From NCBI GenBank assembly GCA_020633335.1, contig JACKDU010000002.1:682001-746000 (forward strand): a stretch of 64,000 nt of DNA. The letters run 5' to 3'. The stretch is from Myxococcales bacterium. Lineage in GTDB: Bacteria; Myxococcota_A; Polyangia; Nannocystales; Nannocystaceae. Shown here one piece after another: positions 21,501-27,792 of this stretch (position 1 is its first letter; each line of letters opens with the position of its first letter). The position numbers and the translations under genes were made by a program. The notes under the pieces were generated by a model that was not told the origin of the DNA, made no database searches, and was given only the letters and a program-made list of their open reading frames with translations.

Positions 21501-22421
21501 AAGGCGAAGTACGAGGAGGCACCCACCCACCTCCGCTTCGTGATCGGCCGCTCGGTCTTCCTCGCGCGGCCGGGCAACCTCGTGGTCGCCGCCCTCCCGC
21601 GCGACCAGCTCGTCACCGTCCTCGCGGCGACCCTCCTCGCCTTCCACCCGCGCCACGCCCACCGCCGCGACTACATCCGCGACGACGACGAGGCGACCCA
21701 CCAGCTCGCCCAGCACCTCGCGCGCAAGCTCCCGCTCAAGGTCTCGCGGACCCTCGCCGGCCTCTTCCAGGAGGGGCTCGCCGAGAGCTTCGACAGCCGC
21801 ACCTGGCGGGCCTGGGTGGAGCGCGGCGCCAACCGCCTCGGGCTCTGCGCGGCCGGCAACCTCCGGATCGCGCTCGAGGTCCTCGGCCTCCCCGAGGATC
21901 CCTACGAGCGGGCGATCGAGCTGACCCGCCGGGCCGAGGGCGACGTGGTCCTCCGCGACCTCCTCGGCTTCGCCGGCAGCCCGCGCTACGCCGCCGCCCG
22001 CCGCGGCCTCGGCCATCACCTCACCCTCCGCGAGGGCGTCGACCCGCCGCGCCGCCTCGGGCGGCCGATCGTCGCGCGCCCGAGCGCGCCGCCGCCGGAG
22101 GAGATCGAGGCCGTCGACGAGGTCGCCGAGGTCGAGGCGGTCGACGAGGTCGAGGCGTTTGACGAGCTCGCGGCCGCCGAGCTCGGCGACGACGCGCCCG
22201 CCGAGGACGCCGACGAGGCGTCTGACGCCGACGAGGCGTCTGACGCCAACACGGACGCCGACGCCGACGCCGACACGAGCCGACCGGTCGAGACCCCGGA
22301 CGCCGACGAGGAGGCCCCCACCGACCCCTCGCTCGACACGCTCGACGGCGACGACGACACGTGGGCGGACCTCGAGAGCGACGACGAGACCGAGGGCGAG
22401 CCCGCGCCCGAGGAGCCCTAG
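12531..22421 (+). CDS. Giant tetratricopeptide-repeat protein (3296 residues)
   Basis: Residues ~40-1590 and ~1820-2900 are almost continuous TPR-like helical hairpins (for example AALADLYGQVGDHQGLIAIL, RAYALRPEDIDLAKQIEALA). Between them lies an acidic linker with four variants of SEIExVDEPPPEITGVVD (~1600-1720), then an Ala/Pro/Arg-rich stretch (~1720-1800). After the second solenoid comes a ~280-residue globular region (from GGVIEAMSQLWRGGAAILC, through LRFVIGRSVFLARPGN, to ~3185) and a very acidic Asp/Glu/Ala tail. No signal peptide or membrane helix is seen, so a cytosolic scaffold is likely. ATG 12531 has AGGAGG at 12515-12520. The function is unknown. The 3303-aa antisense frame is a GC artefact. 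Confidence 0.92.
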   Translation: MSESEAAAASNSSSLGLPCPLPPAAPDEPAELAAFRAGPVQDSTFVKLRRRFREVEDWRSLATLLVIYAAHTTNAGKVAELSQQAYELWLDRVRDPAQAAHALARAVQAAPEHERGVQLLYNLYKDLGWHQERVILLRWRIREAERANPAAVSGLLVELAGILEEHFMAIKEAIAIYERALARDRRSRAAAEGLVRLYLHASSWTKAAELMTAELARLDPTSERERIAELHLRLARIEHEVNDNIAAAAVHLQSALKAMPDNVRALRAFGVMYLGSGKASDEGMAKASDIFFRAAKLANQQGDRREALKLLRRTLTLRPDHYDAGMMLAELLSQGQRWTELDDLYSQWLNYVAPEDAYSLWMQRGELLETHLARREDARICFEAATRYEAPGGPAWQRLEELYAALGDMEALAGLFESYAEQMPDSMPIDKLLKAAETYREELHNDERASFFFFKVLEREPFNAAAFEGYKEYWRRKNKWAHLRDLIFYQIDQATSYRGADNPLQNPSFAEEFVELAEICEKRLGDLDGALDAWSRLQSSYPNDWRPREQIARLDKRIRMLDSMINTQETELHRAHEPEKRLALLRRLTQAYRERTLDPARAIDHLHELLTLDPDNSQAEAALADLYGQVGDHQGLIAILRQNFEAARRPAQQMQLLRQMAALWHDDLQQHDDAIWACEQLLSYKNDDLEAIHRLENLFFETGRYDALYSALERELAITADPKAKARLLRRMGNIAETRLADNRKAARVYADLLAVDPHNLEIIDKMAAIYETTGRFDDLATLLGKAAASAKTPPIRQLDYLMRLGHVAEGMLGDPDLACSAFERVLRIHRDHRAAVEALTRLYRTISSWHGLAAMLGNLQELVDTDEEVLQLGLERAEILADNLDNASAAARVLEQLDATIAPGHPEISQRLTSYYARSGDHRKAIRHAEVLLLAARGRADRRRLYEAIASSWIALGETKNGLAAFDRYVKESGNEPEALRVQADLQEQAGDHAGAVATLDRYLSLLRDPSAQVATLERMAEISEKHQGHHKRAIALLGKALGIAPGHSGVREKLEAIAARHGMWKDLLHAYGERFNEMSQRSDIRGQIEMCLGASKTAEEQIGDYDLAFAWAKKAYFVALEAGRESREAREPRERIHALAEGRGLWAQLLAVYEQELKLLSGPAGDLAGLELLLAAADIARDRLNEPEKAIAFLQRAYALRPEDIDLAKQIEALAEKHELWPALIAFHESNLGRSESSLAQFEAHLGIARLLERKLGDAKGAARRLRTAWEQIYADDRSMAEEALDLTVSLCERAGLWAELSDLRQAAASRLFDRKAIPEGLNSLREAARIADERCGDPVAALRILRGGLPYDRQGAALFEPLRALAAKVDGQRAAGEPRLGSLTLLGALQELCRQADDAAAKVGWLKERASIRERDLEDRKGAMAEWLRILGLQPSSEEARFELERLAEAGNLWDLMLLVPAWEIQQMRAHRRPGQPPTPKHYEQEVALWGRISELYADYLARPEYALRASLCAWRLRPTLPPADGDLGPIHGSIWHLASITGTYTTPPPPRDPLLWPKVDAPEIGDDALWRRLGLHPLTLRAREDRSKAAQTPSTTIVDFSEIETVDEPPPEITGVVDFSEISEIDPLDEVVPEITGVVDISEVESVDEPPPEITGVIDVTDVSDVVELSEIEPLDEIDDDLDGPITLDLAPDDPELLELRAAAIRDADAPLARTGAPPPRPGSAPARSAPPPRPGSRPHRAGPPRPPSAPHSAPPRPPSAPPAPPPRPPSAPHRAAPPRPPARGAGVTPTPAPTLPALTAGLPAIPSLGEPVLPTRPAVTSAWGEIAAAYREVQTPGKPERVELGMVLARLLDQGAGDTEGAFAELEQALVILPDHAGALAALDDLAARHDAGARQIAAYEHLVGEVTLPEHLVAYSLRLAALHHQAGNLERAEACYRNVLGVLPQHEAALEALAAIYDAAGRDREYVEIRSRLVDLQAPSAPPAEREAMIRGLVRDLDQRLHRLVDATRRLEALARELPERVDIQEDLADLLARQQEWAAAAAVLEAALQSPAASGDARLRILARLATLEETHLGAANAAIGRWQAILSARAGDPEALSHLQELYLAARRWAELVEILDRRLAGLWEDDHEARIAILVVKAQALQEGFGDEAGATEILEALTAQDPENDAVILGLSRLYRRGGRVQEGVEVLRQRLAQLPPEALDARATLTLALASILADELGEPAEAMAVIEEILAEHPSDPALLQERARLARILGDVPVLVDALGNLGEPAGLLEAADLARHRLGDAEWAARLYTAVIAAADKQGLEPAAAARLSAAIEGLVHLRIAAGDRAGADALIHEHVSAIPGPALRAKIHTELGRALWRTTGDLDLARARFTAALIEDSDYAVARLRLGEVLMLAGRLEEAEPVLEEAVEAHILTRDHQHLAHGLLLLAQLFEDTDRSSDAYRRLSSALRQDPENLSIRAAIVRNRHRAGRWKEAIAALESADAVVAEGKVLSRSDRQSLRTMLVLAADSAAHLGDPDQELALLERAVQADPEDQETLGRLVELARARGLVDRQARFTAARAAAVADPVERGRLLIEAGMLAAGAAAAIEEREDEAPLSADERAKIISLRDEAYEFLRGGLHLVIDHPTPVVERRHLEVAFWVSATRDTDTALGCLERLLLRDDLRAHTRLELLLEGVRLTLARAGEGDIQRAYRYAHGACEGFPERAAPISAMFDVLQAYGGHESQENIERLVLGFFNRQGLRSAKGGAEDGERSALLIRLADTQTAHPGRAIRLLEKAATLDARGLGVQERRHLTQLYLAAGADAGRIRRNYEAILELEPTDLVNVRALAHLCHQSGDLDQAHALAELLTLLDPEDQDAADFLAAYDQRLGERGDFDIQSIQDPPPASGGVIEAMSQLWRGGAAILCAKLPRLDVTEGAMIRESEEGFYGIWSDTRARIGAPPYPLVDAAAVAAEVSGGWLIPHCQYPPVMVVGPKAKYEEAPTHLRFVIGRSVFLARPGNLVVAALPRDQLVTVLAATLLAFHPRHAHRRDYIRDDDEATHQLAQHLARKLPLKVSRTLAGLFQEGLAESFDSRTWRAWVERGANRLGLCAAGNLRIALEVLGLPEDPYERAIELTRRAEGDVVLRDLLGFAGSPRYAAARRGLGHHLTLREGVDPPRRLGRPIVARPSAPPPEEIEAVDEVAEVEAVDEVEAFDELAAAELGDDAPAEDADEASDADEASDANTDADADADTSRPVETPDADEEAPTDPSLDTLDGDDDTWADLESDDETEGEPAPEEP

Positions 22422-22555
22422 CCCGAGGAGCACCTCGGGTGCCCGCGCGGCCCCGCGTGCATCACCGACAACCACGTCCTCTGACCCCGGTCCCCCTGCG
22501 AGCGCAGGGGCCCGCGGGCCGCAGGACCTGCGAGCCCGGCCACGACCTCCGCTGC

Positions 22556-22561
22556 TATGCT
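22556..22561 (+). promoter_or_regulatory. -10-like box, probable leaderless promoter of trypsin gene
   Basis: TATGCT is followed by exactly 6 nt (TGGTCG) and ATG 22568; no SD sequence is present. Confidence 0.5.
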
Positions 22562-22567
22562 TGGTCG

Positions 22568-23605
22568 ATGGCTCTCCCCTGGGCGCTGCTCGGCCTCGCC
22601 TCGCTCGTCGCCAGCGCGCCGATCACCGACCGCCCGCCGGCGGCCGACGGGATCTATGGAGGCGAGCGGGTCGCCCCTGGGGACTGGCCCTCGGTCGTCG
22701 CCGTCCAGCTCGACGACCTCCTCTGCACCGGCACCCTCGTCGACCCCCACGTCGTCCTCACCGCCGCCCACTGCTTCCGCGCCAACCCGGCGACCAACAA
22801 GGTGCGGATCTACTTCGGCGACGAGAGCGTGCTCCCCTCCTTCCAGACCGTGGCGGCCTCCTACGGCGTCCACCCCGACTTCTGCTCGAACGCCGCGACC
22901 TGCGGCGAGGACATCCACGACTTCGCCTGGATCTACCTCACCGACCCGGCGCCGGCCGAGTTCCCGCCCTCCAAGATCCTCAACACCCAGGCGGTCTGGG
23001 ATGACCTGATGTTCATCGGCCAGGACGTCACCCTGGTCGGCTTCGGCGTCAACGAGCACCAGCTCATGGGGATCAAGCGCGAGGCCAAGACGACCCTCAC
23101 CGGCTTCAGCGAGAGCGGCCTCGAGTTCGAGGCCGGCGGCATGGGGATCGACTCCTGCCGCGGCGACTCCGGCGGCCCGGCGTTCATCGGCAGCGGCGCC
23201 GACGCGCGCCTCATCGGCGTCCTCTCGCGCGGCTACGACTGCGGCGACGGCGGGATCTACGGGGTCCCCTACCCGATCCTCTGCTGGGTGAGCGACCAGA
23301 CCGGCGTCGACCTCCGCCCGCCCGGCTGCGCCTCGTGCAAGTGCCTCGACACCGATCCCGAGGGCCACGGCTGCAACCGCTGCGACGCCGGCCCCGGAGC
23401 GAAGGGCGACGCCCTGGCGATCCTCCTCCCCTTCGCGGTCGCCCTCGGCCGTCGACGGCGGCGACGCGCGCTCGCCAAGCTCCGCCGTGACGCGCGCGAC
23501 GACGACAAGGCGACCAAGGCCGCCGATCAGTACCAGAGGAGCGCGACGCCGATCCCGGCGCCGTTGACCAAACGCGTCCCCTCGAAGATCAACATCCCGT
23601 CGTAG
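22568..23605 (+). CDS. Secreted trypsin-like serine protease with MYXO-CTERM-like tail
   Basis: This 345-residue S1 peptidase has a signal peptide (MALPWALLGLASLVASA), an activation-like site IYGGERVAPGDWPSVV, and the triad His68 (LTAAHC), Asp118 (EDIHDF) and Ser201 (CRGDSGGP). After the protease domain a Cys-rich segment (CASCKC...HGCNRC) precedes a hydrophobic stretch ALAILLPFAVAL and six arginines (295-300), an arrangement like MYXO-CTERM cell-surface sorting signals. Such signals normally end at the Arg cluster; here 45 more residues follow and run 79 bp into the convergent gene at 23527, possibly through loss of a stop codon or an assembly error. ATG 22568 follows a TATGCT box. Confidence 0.9.
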   Translation: MALPWALLGLASLVASAPITDRPPAADGIYGGERVAPGDWPSVVAVQLDDLLCTGTLVDPHVVLTAAHCFRANPATNKVRIYFGDESVLPSFQTVAASYGVHPDFCSNAATCGEDIHDFAWIYLTDPAPAEFPPSKILNTQAVWDDLMFIGQDVTLVGFGVNEHQLMGIKREAKTTLTGFSESGLEFEAGGMGIDSCRGDSGGPAFIGSGADARLIGVLSRGYDCGDGGIYGVPYPILCWVSDQTGVDLRPPGCASCKCLDTDPEGHGCNRCDAGPGAKGDALAILLPFAVALGRRRRRRALAKLRRDARDDDKATKAADQYQRSATPIPAPLTKRVPSKINIPS

Positions 23606-24153
23606 CGGGCGAAGATCCCGAGGTTGAGGCTGCGACCGATCCGCAGCTCCTGACCGATCGCGGCCATCGCCGCGCCGCCCGGGGCGATCGATCGGAGCCG
23701 CGGCTCGACCCCCGGCGGCTGCCCCAAAGCGCTTCGATCCTGCGCCCAGTAGGCGCCGGCGCCGAGCCCCCCCTGGACGAAGAAGCCGCCGCGCACCAGC
23801 GGGAAGAGGGTGAACTCGAAGAGACCGCTGAGGGTCCCGCTGAGCACCGACTGGGTGCTCTTGCCGATGTCAAAGCCGGCGAGGATCTGGACGCCGACCA
23901 GCGCCCGCGGGTTGACGACCCCGCCGATCCGGACCGCGGTGATCGAGCCGGGCGCGACCTGCTGGCGGCCCGAGAAGAGGATCCCGAAGGCCTGCGCGAG
24001 GCCGAGGTACCAGTCGCTGCGCTCGCGCGGGTTGCGGGAGACCGAAGAGGACTCCGAGGCGACCGCCCCCGGCTCGGCATGCGCCGTCGACCCGCCGAGC
24101 CCGAGGACGAGGCCGAGGCCGAGGACCGGCAGGACGCGGCGGAGGGGAGCCAC
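23527..24153 (-). CDS. Putative outer-membrane beta-barrel protein
   Basis: This 208-residue protein has a signal peptide (VLPVLGLGLVLGLGGSTAHA). The mature part has alternating, Gly-rich strands (SGLFEFTLFPLVRGGFFVQG, LGAGAYWAQ, LNLGIFARYDGMLIFEGTRL) and ends in an aromatic residue (GVALLWY), as expected of small outer-membrane barrels. The start is GTG 24153, six bases after a TATCAT box. The 3' end overlaps the convergent trypsin gene by 79 bp. Family not recognised beyond a generic beta-barrel. Confidence 0.75.
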   Translation of the reverse strand: MAPLRRVLPVLGLGLVLGLGGSTAHAEPGAVASESSSVSRNPRERSDWYLGLAQAFGILFSGRQQVAPGSITAVRIGGVVNPRALVGVQILAGFDIGKSTQSVLSGTLSGLFEFTLFPLVRGGFFVQGGLGAGAYWAQDRSALGQPPGVEPRLRSIAPGGAAMAAIGQELRIGRSLNLGIFARYDGMLIFEGTRLVNGAGIGVALLWY

Positions 24154-24159
24154 GGGCCG

Positions 24160-24165
24160 ATGATA
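24160..24165 (-). promoter_or_regulatory. -10-like box, probable leaderless promoter of outer-membrane protein gene
   Basis: On the minus strand TATCAT is followed by CGGCCC and GTG 24153. No SD sequence is present. It lies in the 63-nt gap after pilD, so this gene probably has its own transcript. Confidence 0.5.
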
Positions 24166-24216
24166 GTGCCCTCCCGGGCCGCCGCCCAGCCACCATCCCC
24201 GCGCCGCCGCGCCCTC

Positions 24217-25167
24217 CTAGCCGACGAGCCAGGCGAGCGCGTCGAGGATCGTCTCACGCAGGAGCGCCAGCTCGAGGGCCGCGATCGCCAGGAAGGGCCC
24301 GAAGGGGATCCGCATCCCCATCACCCCCGCGTCCGGATCCTCCTCACCGAGCTCGGGATCGTCGCCGTGGACCTCCTGGAGGTCGGTGGCCGCGACCTTG
24401 CGGCCGAGGAGGAGCATCGGCACCGCGATCAGGAGCCCCTGGATCGCCCCGGCGGCGACCGCCCAGAGGACCCCGGCGGCCCCGCTGAAGGCGCCGACCA
24501 TCGCCAGGAGCTTGCCGTCGCCGAGGCCGAGCGCCTCGATCCCGCGGAAGCGGAGGTAGGCCCAGCGGATCAGGGCGACGAAGGCGTAGCCGCCGACCGC
24601 GGCCGCCAGCGCCTCGACGGGCCCGACCCCGAGGACCGTCGGATCGACGAGGGCCGCGCCGATCCCGAGGGCGGCGATCGGCAGGACGACCGCGTTCGGG
24701 ATCACCCAGAGATCGATGTCGGTGTAGGTGACGATCATCAGGCCGAGGCCGTAGGTCGTCCAGAGGAGCCAGGCCGCGAGCGCCGGCGCGCCGCCCTCGA
24801 TCAGCGGCCGGACCACGCAGAGCATGTAGAAGGCGAAGGAGATGAAGCCGCCGAGGAGCTCGACGACGAGGTAGCGGAGCGAGAGCGGCTCGCCGCAGCG
24901 CCGGCAGCGGCCGCGCAGCAGGAGGAACGAGACCACCGGGATGTTGTCGTACCAGGCGATCGGCGCGTCGCAGCGGGTGCACGACGAGCGCGGGTGGACC
25001 ACGCTCATCCCCCGCGGCACCCGCCAGATCACGACGTTGGCGAAGCTCCCCCAGAGGAGGCCCCAGACGAAGGCGCCGACGATCGTCAGCGGCGCCAGGA
25101 GGATCGACACGAGCACGGGATCGACCGCGACCACCGGCGCGCCATCAAAGAGAAAATCGGGGCTCAT
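24217..25167 (-). CDS. pilD: Type IV prepilin leader peptidase/N-methyltransferase
   Basis: This 316-residue inner-membrane aspartyl protease processes type IV pilins and type II secretion pseudopilins. It has the N-terminal GxxWGSFANVVIWRVP, two zinc CxxC pairs (CTRC and CRRC in CTRCDAPIAWYDNIPVVSF and RGRCRRCGEPLS), and both catalytic aspartates, in TDIDLWVIPN and GLGDGKLLAM (GxGD). About eight hydrophobic segments follow. A hydrophilic, acidic ~30-residue insert (DLQEVHGDDPELGEEDPDAG) lies before the last helices, which is longer than usual. ATG 25167 has a GGTGGCG region upstream; the frame extends to 25254. No pil structural genes are adjacent. Confidence 0.93.
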   Translation of the reverse strand: MSPDFLFDGAPVVAVDPVLVSILLAPLTIVGAFVWGLLWGSFANVVIWRVPRGMSVVHPRSSCTRCDAPIAWYDNIPVVSFLLLRGRCRRCGEPLSLRYLVVELLGGFISFAFYMLCVVRPLIEGGAPALAAWLLWTTYGLGLMIVTYTDIDLWVIPNAVVLPIAALGIGAALVDPTVLGVGPVEALAAAVGGYAFVALIRWAYLRFRGIEALGLGDGKLLAMVGAFSGAAGVLWAVAAGAIQGLLIAVPMLLLGRKVAATDLQEVHGDDPELGEEDPDAGVMGMRIPFGPFLAIAALELALLRETILDALAWLVG

Positions 25168-25270
25168 CGCCACCCACCGCCCCCCAGGGGCCGCGAGGCC
25201 CGGCCCGCGCGCTCGTCGGATCGCCGCACGGCGGCAGTGTATCAGGCCGGTCAAGGGCGCCCGACGCTGC

Positions 25271-25276
25271 TATCCT
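25271..25276 (+). promoter_or_regulatory. -10-like box, probable leaderless promoter of lipoprotein gene
   Basis: TATCCT is followed by 8 nt (GCGGCCCC) and GTG 25285, with no SD sequence. Confidence 0.45.
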
Positions 25277-25284
25277 GCGGCCCC

Positions 25285-26211
25285 GTGCGCCCCTGCCTCC
25301 CCGCGGCCCTGGTCCTCGCCCTCGCCCTCGGCCCCGGCCCCGGCTGCGGCGGCGACGAGGCGCGCCCGGACGAGGCGCCCGCGGCGGCCGCCGGCGCCGG
25401 CGCTCCCGCCCTCGATCCCGCGGCCCTCCTCGACCCGCCGACGGTCGGCGGCCTCCTCCAGCTCCTCGCCCAGGACCACCGACGCGCACGGCGGGCGCTC
25501 GGGCGCCACCGCCTGACCTACACCGCGGACTTCACCCTGACCCCCGGGGAGACCCCGCCGCCGGCGGTCGACGCCGCGATCCCGAGCCCCCAGGAGGTCC
25601 ACGACGTCCTCCTCCTCGAGTGGGCCGGCGACGACGACCGCGCGCCGGCGATCCACCTCCGCCAGGGCCCCGACGAGGAGGGCGCGCGGGCGGTGATCAT
25701 CCTCGGCGAGGAGGTGTACTCGCGCCTCCCCTACCGCGGCTGGCTCCGCCGCGAGCTCGACTCGGAGCTCCACTGGCGCTGGCTCGACGACGCCGAGCGG
25801 AGCGTCCACGACGTCCTCGCCCTCGCGGCCCCGAGCCTCGCGCTCCGCGTCGAGGGCGAGGAGGACGGGGTGCTCCGCCTCGGGCTCGCGCGCGCCGACG
25901 CCGTCGACGCGGCCCTCGCCGATCCGCGCGAGGCGGCCGGCTGGCGCCGCGGGGCGGTCGTCACCGCGATCGAGGGGACCCTCGAGATCGACCGCGAGCA
26001 CGGCCTCTGGCGGCGCGCCGACCTCAAGGTCGACTACACCCTCCCGGACGCGGAGGGGAGAACCCTCACGGGCAGCGCGCGCCTGGTCGGCGAGCGCACG
26101 CTCCTGCCGACGCTGACCATCGAGCCGCCGGCGACCAGCGCCCCGCTCCCGGAGCGCGTCCGCTACGAGGACGAGCGGCGCCGCCTCCTCCAGGGCGGCC
26201 CGCAGCGCTGA
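25285..26211 (+). CDS. Hypothetical lipoprotein
   Basis: This 308-residue protein starts at GTG with a signal peptide (LPAALVLALALGPGPGC) whose Cys is a plausible lipidation site, followed by an Ala/Pro/Asp linker. The remainder is a soluble domain with alternating strands (GRHRLTYTADFTLTP, VVTAIEGTLEIDREHGLWRR, GRTLTGSARLVGERTLLPTL), reminiscent of lipid-carrier-like or LolA/LppX-type folds, but I recognise no family. It is divergent from pilD. The GTG was chosen from the TATCCT box; the longer frame from 24079 is antisense to pilD. Confidence 0.75.
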   Translation: MRPCLPAALVLALALGPGPGCGGDEARPDEAPAAAAGAGAPALDPAALLDPPTVGGLLQLLAQDHRRARRALGRHRLTYTADFTLTPGETPPPAVDAAIPSPQEVHDVLLLEWAGDDDRAPAIHLRQGPDEEGARAVIILGEEVYSRLPYRGWLRRELDSELHWRWLDDAERSVHDVLALAAPSLALRVEGEEDGVLRLGLARADAVDAALADPREAAGWRRGAVVTAIEGTLEIDREHGLWRRADLKVDYTLPDAEGRTLTGSARLVGERTLLPTLTIEPPATSAPLPERVRYEDERRRLLQGGPQR

Positions 26212-26265
26212 GCGGCGCCGCGCCCGGGCTTGCCGCGCCCGCGGACCCCGCGTTACAAGCGTCCC

Positions 26266-26949
26266 GTGAACCGACCCGCACCCACGCGCGCGGCCCTCCC
26301 ACCGGCCCTGCTCCGCGCCCTCGAGGCCGCCCTCGACGTCAAGGCGCTCGCGCCTGCTGTCCTCAAGGTGACCGAGATCGCCGGCTACACCGACTGGGTC
26401 CTGATCCTCTCGGGCCGCTCCGATCGCCATGTCCGCGGGATCACCGAGGCGATCGTCGACGCCCTCCGCAGCCAGGGCCGACGTCCGCTCGGCACCGACG
26501 GCCTCGACGAGCACCTCTGGGATCTCCTCGACTTCGACGACTTCATCGTCCACGTCTTCTACCACCCGGTCCGCGTCTACTATGACCTCGAGAGCATGTG
26601 GAGCGACGCGCCGCGCGTCGAGCTCGGGCTCCCCGAGGAGGTCATGGACGTCTCCGGCCTCGGCCACCTGCCGCCGCCCGACGTGATGCCGGGCTACCGC
26701 GGCGCCGAGTTCGGGGCCTTCGACGACGAGCTCGGGCCCGACGACGAGGACGAGGGGCCGATGGACTACGGCGACGAGGATGACTTCGTCGACGACGAGG
26801 ACTTCGCCGACGACGAGGGCTTCGCCGACGACGAGGACTACGGCGACGAGGACTTCGTCGACGAGGACCTCGGCGACGACGAGGAAGCGGCCGACGAGGG
26901 CGCCGACGAGCCCCCCGCGCCCGGTCGTCCCCGGCGCAAGACCTCCTAG
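26266..26949 (+). CDS. rsfS: Ribosome silencing factor RsfS with long acidic tail
   Basis: Residues ~10-125 match the RsfS/DUF143 fold (EIAGYTDWVLILSGRSDRHV, GTDGLDEHLWDLLDFDDFIV, HVFYHPVRVYYDLESMW). RsfS binds L14 on the 50S subunit and blocks subunit joining in stationary phase or starvation. Normal RsfS is ~105-130 residues; this one is 227 because of an extremely acidic C-terminal extension built of DDEDFADDEGF-type repeats. GTG 26266 is the start in best agreement with homologues. It is followed by rlmH after 10 nt, a common pairing. Confidence 0.92.
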   Translation: MNRPAPTRAALPPALLRALEAALDVKALAPAVLKVTEIAGYTDWVLILSGRSDRHVRGITEAIVDALRSQGRRPLGTDGLDEHLWDLLDFDDFIVHVFYHPVRVYYDLESMWSDAPRVELGLPEEVMDVSGLGHLPPPDVMPGYRGAEFGAFDDELGPDDEDEGPMDYGDEDDFVDDEDFADDEGFADDEDYGDEDFVDEDLGDDEEAADEGADEPPAPGRPRRKTS

Positions 26950-26959
26950 GAGCCGGCGC

Positions 26960-27388
26960 TTGCGCCTGCGGGTCGTCGCCGTCGGCAAGCTCAAGGACGC
27001 GGCCCTCGAGGGGCTCTGCGATCGCTATGTCCGCCGCCTCCGCCCCTTCATGGCGACCGAGGTGACGGAGGTCCGCGACCTCGCCGCCCTCCGCGAGGCC
27101 TGGCGCCGCCAGCCCGGGCCCCACGTCGTCCTCGACGAGCGCGGCGACGAGCCGACCACCCGCGAATTCGCGGCCTGGCTGGGCGACGCCCAGGCCCGCG
27201 GCGGCCGGCTGATGTCGTTCTACATCGGCGACGCGATGGGCTTCGACGACGCCGATCGCGGCGCCGCCGATCGCCTCCTCGCGCTCTCGCGGCTCACCCT
27301 CCCTCACCGCCTCGCCCGCCTCCTCCTCCTCGAGCAGCTCTACCGGGCCGCGACCCTCCTCGCCGGCCACCCCTACCACCACGACTGA
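26960..27388 (+). CDS. rlmH: 23S rRNA (pseudouridine1915-N3)-methyltransferase
   Basis: This 142-residue SPOUT methyltransferase starts at TTG 26960 with AGGAG at 26948-26952. It has the N-terminal RLRVVAVGKLKD, the central AWLGDAQARG, the SAM-knot region FYIGDAMGF and the C-terminal LLLLEQLYRAATLLAGHPYHHD that ends RlmH proteins. RlmH methylates pseudouridine 1915 in helix 69. The knot reads IGDAMG rather than the common IGGADG, a mild deviation. It is coupled with rsfS, as in many bacteria. Confidence 0.93.
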   Translation: MRLRVVAVGKLKDAALEGLCDRYVRRLRPFMATEVTEVRDLAALREAWRRQPGPHVVLDERGDEPTTREFAAWLGDAQARGGRLMSFYIGDAMGFDDADRGAADRLLALSRLTLPHRLARLLLLEQLYRAATLLAGHPYHHD

Positions 27389-27401
27389 GAGCGAGCGCGC
27401 G

Positions 27402-27782
27402 ATGCCAGACGACGCCCGACCGACCTATCCCTCCGGACAGCTCCGCGATCGCATGGCGAACGAGCGCACGCTCCTCGCGTGGATCCGGACCGCGCTGGCG
27501 CTCATGGGCTTCGGCCTGGTGGTCGCCAAGTTCTCCCTCTTCCTCGACATGGTCGGCGCGAGCGCGGGGATCGAGGGCGACCACGGCGTCGCCCGGGTCG
27601 CCGGGGTCATCCTCGTGCTCATCGGCGTCTTCGTCACCCTGGTCGGCGCCCGCCGGACCGTGATCTACGCCAAGATCATCGACCCCGAGGCCCGCCCGCC
27701 GGGCGACGGCGTGCTCGTCGGGACCTCGGTGATCGTCGTCGCCCTCGGGATCGGCCTGGCGATCTACCTCGCGCTCGCCTGA
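27402..27782 (+). CDS. DUF202 (YidH-like) membrane protein
   Basis: This 126-residue protein has three membrane helices and the family signature NERTLLAWIRTALALMGFGLVVAKF. It follows rlmH by 13 nt and is probably in the same operon. DUF202 proteins are small inner-membrane proteins of unknown role. Confidence 0.88.
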   Translation: MPDDARPTYPSGQLRDRMANERTLLAWIRTALALMGFGLVVAKFSLFLDMVGASAGIEGDHGVARVAGVILVLIGVFVTLVGARRTVIYAKIIDPEARPPGDGVLVGTSVIVVALGIGLAIYLALA

Positions 27783-27792
27783 AGGGCTGAGG

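Noticed and set aside
12564..22475. A 3303-residue open frame antisense to the giant TPR gene
   Set aside because: It is the complement of a codon-biased GC-rich gene. Its translation is Gly/Val/Asp/Glu-rich without domains, while the plus-strand frame has clear TPR repeats and an SD sequence.
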